Below are positions 55,608-64,000 of a stretch of 64,000 nt of DNA, piece after piece. Position 1 is the first letter of the stretch, and each line of letters opens with the position of its first letter. This stretch comes from Knoxdaviesia capensis (Eukaryota > Ascomycota > Sordariomycetes > Microascales > Gondwanamycetaceae). Location: the NCBI GenBank assembly GCA_001510575.1, contig LNGK01000010.1, forward strand, positions 1,301,825-1,365,824, in the 5' to 3' direction. The notes beneath the pieces were generated by a model that worked only from the letters and a program-made list of their open reading frames with translations, made no database searches and was not told the origin of the DNA. The translations under genes were made by a program, and so were the position numbers.

Positions 55608-58600
55608 TTACATCAACGTTCCATCTCCAAGGATCAACACTCCTCCAGATCCCAAGGTCACCGACACCGTCTCAAAGTGTCCCGCGGCCGACGCCGAAGC
55701 CGGCGCCGACGCCAAAGCCGAAGGACCGGCGCCGCGGCCAGTCACATACTCCGAGCCCGTCGTCGGCGGCGGCGTGGTCGACATCAGCGTGCGCACGTTG
55801 CGCTTCGTCAGCTGGTTCAGCGCCTTCTCCAGCCGCGCGTTCTCGCGCCGGGACTCGCCCAGCAGCTTCTCGAGCAGTCCCAGATCGAGGATGGGCGGAC
55901 CGCGGGGCGTGGCCGCGTGGTGGCCGGCTTCATAGGGCGCCGCCGCCGCACCGGTCTGGTGCATCGTGGCCGGCGCCGGGAACAGTGCGCTGTTCATGCT
56001 GGCCGCTCCGCTGCTGTGGAAGCTGCTGGTGCTGCCAGTGGGAGTGCCGGTGGGCGTCGGAGGCGGGTTGGTCGGGACACCTGACGGGGAGGCGCCGGGC
56101 ACAACCGGCGGCGTGTTCAGGAACCGGTCAATCGCAGGCCGGAAGCCCGTCGTGCTGTTGGTGCCAGTCATGTTGGCCAGCAGTTCCATGGCGGAGCCCA
56201 TGCCGCTGGCCGCGAACGGGTGGTCCTCATCGGAATACCCAATCGCCCCGAACATGCCCTCACTAGCCGCATGGCGAGGGGGCAGGTCATGTCCAAGGAT
56301 GACCGGAGCCAGAGACTCCAGCTCGCTCGCCGAGAAAACCGCCGGAGACGGTATGGGGAGTCCACCCAGCATTGAGACACCGCTGTTGCCCGCCTCGTCC
56401 ACGCCGAAGCCAACCTCGCCAGTCGCCACAAACGTGCCGCTGGTCTGGCCGGTCGCAGCGCCATGGGGCACATCCTGGCTCATTCGGGGCACCACAAACT
56501 GATTGATGTACGAGAGCACCTTCTCGCCCTGGATCTTGGAAATCGGATCCTTGACTCGGCCGCTCTCATTCTGCGGGAAGTAGCTGGGAGGACCATTAGG
56601 CACAGCCCGACCTCTCACAAGAGACACGCCAGGCGGGCCCATGTGCAGCGCTGAGCGGAACCGCGCCGGATTGTTGGAGTACTCGGCAATGCGAGTCTGG
56701 AGCTCCAGATAGCGCTCTTCTTCCGCAACCGTAAGGTTCGGCAAGAAGTCGCCGTTGGGAGTGATCAGCGTCCGGTACCCGTTCTGTACTTTGCGGACCG
56801 GGTGGCCCTGGAGGAGCTGGTCTTTCTCCTCATTGGAGAGCATGCAGAGCGCAGACTCCAGCGCCTGGCCAACAGCATCGCGTCGGGACTGGCCCGGGAG
56901 TTGCTTGACGGTCGGCGTGTTGTCGGGACGTCCAACGATCGATCCGCCGGCGACCTGCTTGAAGATAGCCAGGTTGTCGGTTCCAGTGATCATATCGGCT
57001 TCGCGCATCAGCTGAAGAATCTGCGCCGGCGTGGGGCAGGGAAGCCCGGCCTCATCCGGTCCTTGGGAAGGAAGATGCAGGATAGGGTAGACGGAAATGT
57101 CGGGTTGGGAGTAATGAACACCACGATACGACACCGGAGGGACAGCCGGGCCGGGAGCAACGCTGGGCGTCTTTCCCTCAGCGACAGTTTCTTTAACCTC
57201 GATGCTCGGGACTGCATCGGCAAGATGCATGGTAGTGGAGGCCAGGGCCGAAACATCATGAGCCACTGCATGCACGGGGAACTGCTGGACAGTCGGAACG
57301 AAGTGCTCTCTCTTGGCGGCGACGGTATCGATAGTCGCAGCGGAGATTGACTGAGGAGCTTTCGCTGCCGCCACGGTTACAGCCGGTGCAGCAGGGACCG
57401 GACGCGCCGTAACTGTGGGAACGGAAGGGCGAGCAGGAGCGGGGGCCGCGGCGGGAGCCACAGGCGCAGTGACAGTAGTCTTCTTCTTGGGGCTGCTGCT
57501 GCTGGCGCTAGAGACAGCCGCGGCGGGCTTAGGGCCCGGCACGGCTTCGTCAACAAGAGTGGCGTCAGACTCTTCAGCGACGCCAACGGGGGTAATGGCG
57601 AGGGCTTGCTTGGAAGCGGAAGCGGCAACGTCAGTGGAAGCCGAAGCGGCAGGAGTCTTGATCTTAGCAGAGGACACCGGAGCCATGGGCTTTTCCTTCT
57701 TTTGCTTCTTCTTGCGGCCCATGATGGCCTCGTGAACCTCGGGTTCGACAGGCTTAGCAGCCTCCACCTCCAGTGCAGCTTTCTGCGAGGCCTCCTTGCG
57801 TTGTTTGCGCTGTTGGCTCTTCGTAGTCTGCCGCTGCGGAGCGGATCCCACTTTGCTGACGAACGGCGCGCTGGTGGTGCCGGTCGCAGAGCTGCTGTGG
57901 GTGCTGCTGCCCCAGGCGTTCAACGGCGGGGGCGAGCTTGAGCGGGATGCGGACACCGAGGCGGACACGATCGACGCGCTATCGCTAATGTTCTCGCTGA
58001 TAGGCGTGCCCGGCGGGTTGGTGACACGCATGGTGGTCGAGGTGACGGAGGCCGGCGAGGGCATGCCGGTGTCGGTGCGAACGCCGCTCAGAAGACGCAA
58101 GGTCTTGGGTCCGGACGACCGAGTGGTCGTAGGTGTCGGAGCGGGGGTCTCTGAGACGGGCTGGGTGGAAGAAGAGTCACCAGTGGCGGCGGGGGCCACA
58201 ACAAAACTCGTCTGCTGATCAGTCGGCACGGTGGATTGGGCGGGTGTATCAGCCTTGGTCTTCTCAAGCTCCTTGCCCTTAGGGGCGACCTTGGCAACAG
58301 AGGACAGTTCGGCAGCTGCACCGATGTAAGCCTGTCTCTTCAGAGAGAGCTGGGCAGGCTTGGTTGCGGAAGCAGATCGGGAAGGCGAGCGCACAGGCGC
58401 ATTGGCAGCCTTGAGAGAGGACTGGAGGGAGGGGAAATCTTCCTCGTGCAGGACACTAGACGCCACTGAAGTCGAAGTGTTCGTACGGGTAGGCTTGGGA
58501 GCCGCCACCGAAATCGGCTTAGCAAGGCCCGCATCAACATGAGCAGGGCTGACAGCAGCAGCAGGGACTGCGGCTGTCTTGGCCAGTTTCGAGAACGATG

Positions 58601-59152
58601 AGGCGGGGGTCGGCGTCGACGGGGCGGAAGGCTGCTTGTTGTTATCGCCAACAACACTCGAAGTGATGGAGGCCGGAGGGGCATGTTTCGCCTTGACGTC
58701 CGCAAGAGCCGGGGTGGAAGGCATCTTAGGCGTGGCCACGCGCAGCTGGGGGCTCGCAAGGGCGCTCGGCGTGGTTGACGGGACCGAGGGCGGGAGAATT
58801 GTCACGGCTCTGTTGCTTGCGGTTGCGGCAGTTGTAGAGGGGGCCGAAATCGGTGTAGGTGTCGTGGTCGAAGTCGATGAAGCCGCGGGAGGGATGTGCA
58901 GGCCGTCAGTAGTAGTCGACGGCGGGCCGGCCGGGCCAATGGGACCGGGCGACGGGGCCGGGAACAGGTGTTCGAGGCCCGGAGGGAGGGGCGGCGTGGG
59001 GTTGACGGGGTGGAAGGGGAAGGAGGTGTGCGGGAGCTGCGACTGGGGCGCGAAGGCGCCGAAGCCGGACTGGCCGCCCAGCCAGACGTCGTCGCTGGAC
59101 ACGAGAGCGTTGACGGAGGACACGGCCTCCCAGTCAAACAGATCTTCATTTT
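55608..59152 (-). CDS. C-terminal part of Not4 (CCR4-NOT E3 ligase), last exon
   Basis: The reading frame is open for 1181 codons from a TTTGCAG acceptor at 59153 and begins NEDLFDWEAVSSVNALVSSDD, so it is an internal/last exon and not a gene start. Most of it is Ser/Ala/Pro-rich and disordered. HEEDFPSLQSSL, GSAPQRQTTKSQQRKQRKEA and AIMGRKKKQKKEKPMAPVS match blocks I know from long Not4 proteins of filamentous fungi. So do TLITPNGDFLPNLTVAEEER, the following ERYLELQTRIAEY, and VLSYINQFVVPRMS. The end is a short coiled coil (LLEKLLGESRRENARLEKAL). It lies 3 kb from the upstream Not4 part on the same strand. If that spacer is not an intron, this would be a separate gene with an unseen first exon. 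Confidence 0.75.
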
Positions 59153-62100
59153 CTGCAAATACAGGAGTTTCGTAAGTAGGTTAGCATATACCGAACGAAA
59201 ACGCACGAAAGTGTCAGTAGGTACGAGCGAGATGCGAGAAGTCAGACTCGAGCGAAGTCCTGTCGATGTTAGTTGGGCGAAGAAGAGAAACGGCAAACGG
59301 CGAGAAGCGAGGTTAGTAGTGGTTAGTACAGAACACACACACAGAGACAGAGACAGGTTAGTAGAGAGGTTAGAAGTTAGAATGGCCCAGAGATGACAAT
59401 TCGGACAGACAGACAGACAGACATATTCGGGGTTAGTAGATATTCATGAGAATCAAGGGTTAGTATCCAAACGCCAACGGCAACGAAGACCACCTGCAAA
59501 AGAGGCTACCAAACCAAATCCAGGAAGAGCAGAGGCCGGCAGAACTCCCATTAAGGCAAGCCAGCAAGGTCCAAGGTTCCATCAGTAGGGGGGAATTGAC
59601 TGAAAGGTTGAAAAGAGAGGAGGAATTAAAAGAGCAGAGGAAAAGAGAGAGATGAAGGAAGAAGAAGAAAGAGAAGAAGAAAATAACAAAGGGGTTCGAG
59701 AGGGAGAAACCAGGGTTATGTGAAGCGGAAGAAAAACAAGCTCTAGAGGAATAGAAAGCAGAAAAAGCTGAAGAGAGAAGGAAATCGATGAATCGTGGAA
59801 AAGGAACCATGAATAAGGAAAGGAAACAGGGTGTGCGCGTGAAAACTGCGAAAATTGTGAAAAAAAAAAAAAAGCGCCTTTTGATATCTTAGTCCCGTGA
59901 TCTGCCGCTTTTCTTTTCTTTTCTTTGCTCATTTTTTTCAGCGCTCTCATTCCTTTTTTTTTTCTGTTGCCGTTTGTTATGTTTCTTTTTTTCAGCTCTG
60001 GATTTGCCCAGGCTTCTATTTGGCTTTTCTTTCGATTTATTTTCTGTGTTTTCTTTCTTGGTCTGTCTTTGCGAATCATCGTCTTCCATGGGCCAACTGT
60101 CTCTAATACTCCTGAGCTCTGTGATGAAAGGATGCTAGAAAGTGATATGGTGTGATAATCGATAAGGCTGCTGGTGTTGAGCGTGATAGGGGATAATACT
60201 GTGCAAACAAGGTTTCTAGGGGGGATCGGTTGGTTTAATAGAAGATAAGCGGTGTGATGAAGATATTAAATAGAGAAAATAATAGGGAGAGAGAAAGGAA
60301 AAGAGAAAGCTTCAGATATGGATGTATAGAGTATCCCAAGAGGATCCCAAAGTATATTGACTCAGTCAGCTCATACATCCTCTCCTCCCAGTGTTCCCCC
60401 TGAGCTGAAGACTCCGGGAACACGTATGATCCGGACATCTGCTATCTCTAAGGGAATCGGGCAGCAGAAGCGTATGCACCGGGCTCTCCGTGAAAGAGAG
60501 ATCTTGCTTAACATACATGGGCAAATAGCTCATGGAAGACGACGAGAGGCTTGAGAGAGAAAAAGTGAAAACAAGAGTTGAAGAACTCTAAAAGATATGA
60601 TTTCCATTGCTTCAAGTAGAGAAGAGAAGAAGAAAAAGAATTAGAACACAGGAAACCTCCAAAAGATGAAACAGAGCGGAAGGAAGAGAAGAAAAAATGA
60701 GAAGAGAGAGAAAAGCAAAACCACAGATACTCGCCAGTCAGTCTCCGAAGCTCCTCGAAGCCTCTTCGTTTGTTGTTTCGTTTGCGTGAGAAATGAAAAC
60801 CGCAGTCAAAAAGGCTCCGAAGTCGAGCATCGCAGCCGTCTGTCGCAAGTATCCGGGAAAGTGGGAATCTCGAGGGATATAAGAAAAAAAAAAGAGCCAA
60901 GTAACATGAACACCACAAAAACAAAAAGAGCAGAATGTGCTTCCCAAGTCCCGATGCGAAATGTAACAGAAAACAACAGCGACAACAACCAGAAAAACAG
61001 AATCCCAAGAGCCCTGAAACAGAAAATAGAAAAAGTCAAAAGCCTGGGACCGTTGATCTGATCGAATCCAAACCAACGAGACCCAACAAGGCGAACGAAA
61101 TGAAGCAGCCCAAAAAAAACAAGATGAACCCCGTGTACTTTTTTGGTGTGGCCCTCCTATCTTGACGATGCCGGGTATGTATGATGAATGCAAAATGAAT
61201 GAAGCCGCAAATTCTGTCCTCATCCCCGCCTCTCTATCCGTCTTCCTGTCTCCGGGTACAATGATATGTGAGCAAAATAAACTCCCCAAAACAAAAACAA
61301 CGAAAGGTCATCGATCAGAATCCACCAAGATTGCTCTGCGGCTCTGGCGAATTAGGGCAAACAAGACGTGTTGTAACAGGTAAAGAAGCAAAAGATAATA
61401 CGCCACCTGATAAGAAATGCACAGGGAAGAGATGTACATCAAGTCTTGAATCTCTCCCTGCCGGCAGTCTGCACATGAGCCGGACCGATCAACTCCGAGA
61501 CAACACAAGCCTGAGCCGGCCAAGAGAGGGGGGGATGAAAACAGCACACAGTGCAGAGGGGAGTGTAGAAAAAAAAGGCCAAACTGAACAAAACAATGAA
61601 AGCAGAAAAGAAGACCCTGAAAGAAACATCGAAGGAAACGTGATGCGAATCATCACCGGATCTTCGCGGCGGTATCCTGTAAAAAGAGAAAGAAAAATGA
61701 TATCGGAGTGGAGGGGAGGGAAGAGCATGACAGCCATAGGCATGAACCAGGCTCCAACTCCAAGATGCGAAATCTAATGCGTGTCGTTTTTCGTAAATGT
61801 GTCCTAAGTCCTGTCTGTCCGTCTGTCGGTCTCGCGTGTGTATCGTCGTCTGCTGGGATTAAAAAACATCAAGGATGTCTGAAAAGAAAAAAGAAAAAAT
61901 GCTAAACAGAAGAAAAAGAAAATCGAGGCGATCCCGAGGAATACTCCGTCATCACGGATCAGCCCGGAGGGGCCGATATGAATGAAAAGCAACAGGAGAG
62001 AGAGAGAGACAAATCAAACTCGAGTGTTGATTCGCTCTGCCAAAAACTCGAGAGCAAGCAAGAGACTAAAACAAAAGAAAGAAACGAAAAGCCCGCCTGT

Positions 62101-62270
62101 CCTAAAATCCTGTGATGTGTGTCTCTGTCTCTTTGCGTGTGTCTCATTGATGAAATCCTCGCTTCGCTTTCGCTTCGGTTCGCTTCGCGGAGATTTCGTT
62201 TGCACGTTTCTCTTCTTCCCCAAACAAACACCAGGACAGGAAATCGCCGGTTGAAAGAAGCACCTCTCAC
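59153..62270 (-). other. Spacer within Not4: probable very long intron with a candidate micro-exon
   Basis: The spacer is pyrimidine-rich on the coding strand and has no credible ORF. Near its 3' end the CTAAC branch motif recurs several times within 300 nt. The upstream Not4 part can end at a GTGAGA donor (62270) with two bases of a Trp codon, while the last exon needs one carried base, so they do not join directly. A 35-nt candidate exon at 59225-59259 (acceptor CGACAG, donor GTACCT) fits both phases and would encode TSLESDFSHLA. Introns elsewhere in the window are about 60-300 nt, so about 3 kb would be exceptional. A (GACA)n tract is at about 59404-59421. Confidence 0.45.
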
Positions 62271-64000
62271 CAGCGCGAGTATCCGCCAGGATACATCATG
62301 CCGGGATTGTACCCACCTTGGCTCTGACCACCGAACAATCCCTGTCCCACACCTCCGGCGCCGCCCTGCGTCTGATGTTGCATTCTCGCCTGCAGGATAC
62401 TCGGGTCCGCAAGATCTACTAAGCCACTCCCCCCAGAGGAGGAAGTGTTAGCGTGTCTGTGCTTCTTCCCCTTCTTCTTCTGCTTGGGCCCAAAATCTTG
62501 GTATGCTCCAGGCTGAGAACCGTAGAGCGACGCCAGGAGCCCGGGAGCAGGAGCTGGGGTAGAGGACGTGGAGGATGGGTACTGGTTGGAGTAAGGAGAG
62601 GTAAGAAACTCACGCTTTGCTGTGTGTGCCTGCGAGCTGCCGGCAGCACTGCGCTCGCGAAGGAGCGTCTGGAGGAGGGCATCGCTGGCCGAATCCTTGG
62701 GGCCAGCTCCGAAAGCCGCCCCGCCGAATCCGTGGCCCTGTCCCGCACCAAACATGCTGGGAGGAGTCCCTGTCGACTTGAGACCCGGGGGAGGGCCAGC
62801 CACCGAAGTGGTGTAGTATTGGTTTCCGGCTTGCGAGTGGAACGCCGACGATGCGGGCATCATCGACTTCTGTTGAGCCATAGCTCGGGGGTTGGCCGCC
62901 AACTGGACCGAAGTGGCTCCAGCAGCGCCATCATTGGCAAAGCTGTACCGAGACACCTGGCTGCTGTGACCCTGGGCGGGAAACAGAGCCGAGTGGGCGG
63001 CGGCGGCACCTGACGGCATGCCAGAGCCAACATGTTCAGAGCCAAAGGCGCTTTGACTTCGGCCAAACATGTGCTGGGGAGTCATCGTGCGTCCACCAAT
63101 GGATCCAACGGATCCGGAAGAGGGCTGGCCAAAGGCCGAAGCCAGAGACGGGCCAAAGGCAGTATCGGTGTTGACACGTTGAATGGGAGGCTGGGCGTTC
63201 ATGCGGCGTTGATCAAATCCGTGGACATCGCGGCCGTGGTCGCAATCCTCAGGCTCTCCACCGAGAGCGAGACTACCGCTACTCTCAGGTTCACCTTCGG
63301 AAGGTTCGCGGACCATTTCACCAACAGCGTCCTCATCGGCACCAACATGGCGGCGCTCGCCCTCCTCTCTCATAGCTCGACGCTTCGCACCTCCGTGAAT
63401 ATCGAAAAGTGGGGGATAGTGTTCGAGAATGGCATCGAGGTCGGGGCACATATCAGGGAACTGCCAGGCAGCCAGATCCAGATACAGTTGCTTCATAGCA
63501 CCACCGACAATAACGCGAGGCCGAGTAGGATCAACAGAATCGGAACTAGCATCAGGGGTAGAAGAAGAGGTGGGGGGAAGAGGGTTGCCAGCAGATTTGG
63601 CATCTGTGGCCAGGCTGGCCGGTTCAAGAACGGGCGTTTCGTCAGCCACGGCCTCTTCCACAACTTCGGTAGTAATGGGGAGAGACATGGAGATAGCAGG
63701 GCTGGAGGCCGCACCGCTCGTCGCGTGGCTACCACGACGGCTGCGTTGAGGATTCCGGGCCCAGCTAGCAGATGACGGTAATGCCGAAGCATCGGTTGAG
63801 TTGGTTTCGTGATCATCTCTGGTAGTAGAGGGAATCTGGGAGGACGAGGTAGTAGAGGGGGCGGGGGTGGAAGACTGTTGAGTCTGCTGACCCTGGTTCC
63901 GGCCTCCACCACGAGATCCTGAGTTGAGAGGACGCTGGGTATGAATACTATTCATAGACGAGAGATCCTGTCGCGTATAGCTATCCTCTTCGTCACCCAG
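62267..64000 (-). CDS. Not4, CCR4-NOT E3 ubiquitin ligase (partial, middle region)
   Basis: The frame is open at the right edge and begins LGDEEDSYTRQDLSSMNSIH, the segment that follows the RING, RRM and zinc-finger of Not4; those domains lie beyond the window. Not4 ubiquitinates stalled-ribosome substrates and acts in mRNA decay within CCR4-NOT. Fungal Not4 blocks seen: ALPSSASWARNPQRSRRGSH, MCPDLDAILEHYPPLFDIHG, GGAKRRAMREEGERR, SLALGGEPEDCDHGRD, RSMTPQHM-like RTMTPQHMF, GPPPGLKSTGTPPSMFG, LLASLYGSQ, and KKGKKHRHANTSSSGGSGLV followed by DLADPSILQARMQ. The frame meets TGA at 62267 after YSRW, but a GTGAGA donor overlaps that codon. The protein either ends here or continues in the downstream exon at 55.6-59.2 kb. 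Confidence 0.88.
   Translation of the reverse strand: MGDEEDSYTRQDLSSMNSIHTQRPLNSGSRGGGRNQGQQTQQSSTPAPSTTSSSQIPSTTRDDHETNSTDASALPSSASWARNPQRSRRGSHATSGAASSPAISMSLPITTEVVEEAVADETPVLEPASLATDAKSAGNPLPPTSSSTPDASSDSVDPTRPRVIVGGAMKQLYLDLAAWQFPDMCPDLDAILEHYPPLFDIHGGAKRRAMREEGERRHVGADEDAVGEMVREPSEGEPESSGSLALGGEPEDCDHGRDVHGFDQRRMNAQPPIQRVNTDTAFGPSLASAFGQPSSGSVGSIGGRTMTPQHMFGRSQSAFGSEHVGSGMPSGAAAAHSALFPAQGHSSQVSRYSFANDGAAGATSVQLAANPRAMAQQKSMMPASSAFHSQAGNQYYTTSVAGPPPGLKSTGTPPSMFGAGQGHGFGGAAFGAGPKDSASDALLQTLLRERSAAGSSQAHTAKREFLTSPYSNQYPSSTSSTPAPAPGLLASLYGSQPGAYQDFGPKQKKKGKKHRHANTSSSGGSGLVDLADPSILQARMQHQTQGGAGGVGQGLFGGQSQGGYNPGMMYPGGYSRW

Noticed and set aside
62014..62270. Continuation of the Not4 frame past YSRW
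   Set aside because: The frame meets TGA immediately and the alternative frames are low complexity without Not4 blocks.
1..64000. tRNA, 5S rRNA, CRISPR or transposase genes
   Set aside because: By eye I found no tRNA B-box in a plausible cloverleaf, no regular spacer-repeat array and no transposase or reverse-transcriptase motifs; a covariance-model scan would be needed to exclude small RNAs.

Overview
This looks like nuclear DNA of a filamentous ascomycete (Pezizomycotina). Genes are broken by short GT-AG introns with ascomycete-type branch motifs such as CTAAC. Coding exons are very GC-rich at third positions, while the spaces between genes are long, pyrimidine-rich and full of microsatellites. 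The telomere-type hexamer TTAGGG recurs between genes, and the proteins best match fungal families (SREBP with the fungal C-terminal region, 3-carboxymuconate cyclase, fungal-type Not4). I see no plasmid, prophage, CRISPR, transposase, rRNA or tRNA. Exon borders were worked out by hand from splice motifs, reading phase and family resemblance.

Layout, left to right. 1.6-2.8 kb: nitronate monooxygenase (+). 3.4-5.1 kb: DUF2461 protein with a long disordered N-terminus (+). 5.4-7.5 kb: secreted endonuclease/exonuclease/phosphatase-type nuclease (-). 7.5-12.5 kb: gene-free. 12.5-13.6 kb: intradiol ring-cleavage dioxygenase (-). 13.6-17.6 kb: gene-free divergent spacer. 17.6-18.9 kb: carboxy-cis,cis-muconate cyclase (+). 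19.6-22.6 kb: multi-BRCT protein of the Brc1/Rtt107 type (+). 23.1-23.9 kb: ESCRT-II subunit Vps25 (-). 24.9-28.4 kb: SREBP transcription factor (-). 28.4-34.0 kb: gene-free. 34.0-35.6 kb: single-pass membrane protein of unknown function (-). 35.6-39.2 kb: gene-free divergent spacer. 39.2-42.5 kb: Srs2/UvrD-family helicase (+). 43.2-44.7 kb: branched-chain 2-oxoacid dehydrogenase E1 alpha (+). 44.9-45.7 kb and 46.1-47.6 kb: a divergent pair, a methyltransferase (-) and an alpha/beta-hydrolase-like protein (+). 48.0-50.4 (or 50.9) kb: neutral ceramidase (-). 50.9-55.6 kb: gene-free. 55.6-64.0 kb: the E3 ligase Not4 of the CCR4-NOT complex (-), running off the right edge and apparently interrupted by a spacer of about 3 kb.

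Functional links. The dioxygenase and the cyclase are consecutive steps of fungal aromatic ring cleavage and share a divergent spacer. The BRCT protein and the Srs2-like helicase both act in replication-fork repair, and both have telomere-like repeats and ACGCGT boxes in their upstream regions. Most other genes are housekeeping and look unlinked. The least ordinary things here are the Not4 structure, the telobox-like motifs upstream of several genes, dinucleotide tracts just after stop codons, and the large gene-free blocks.
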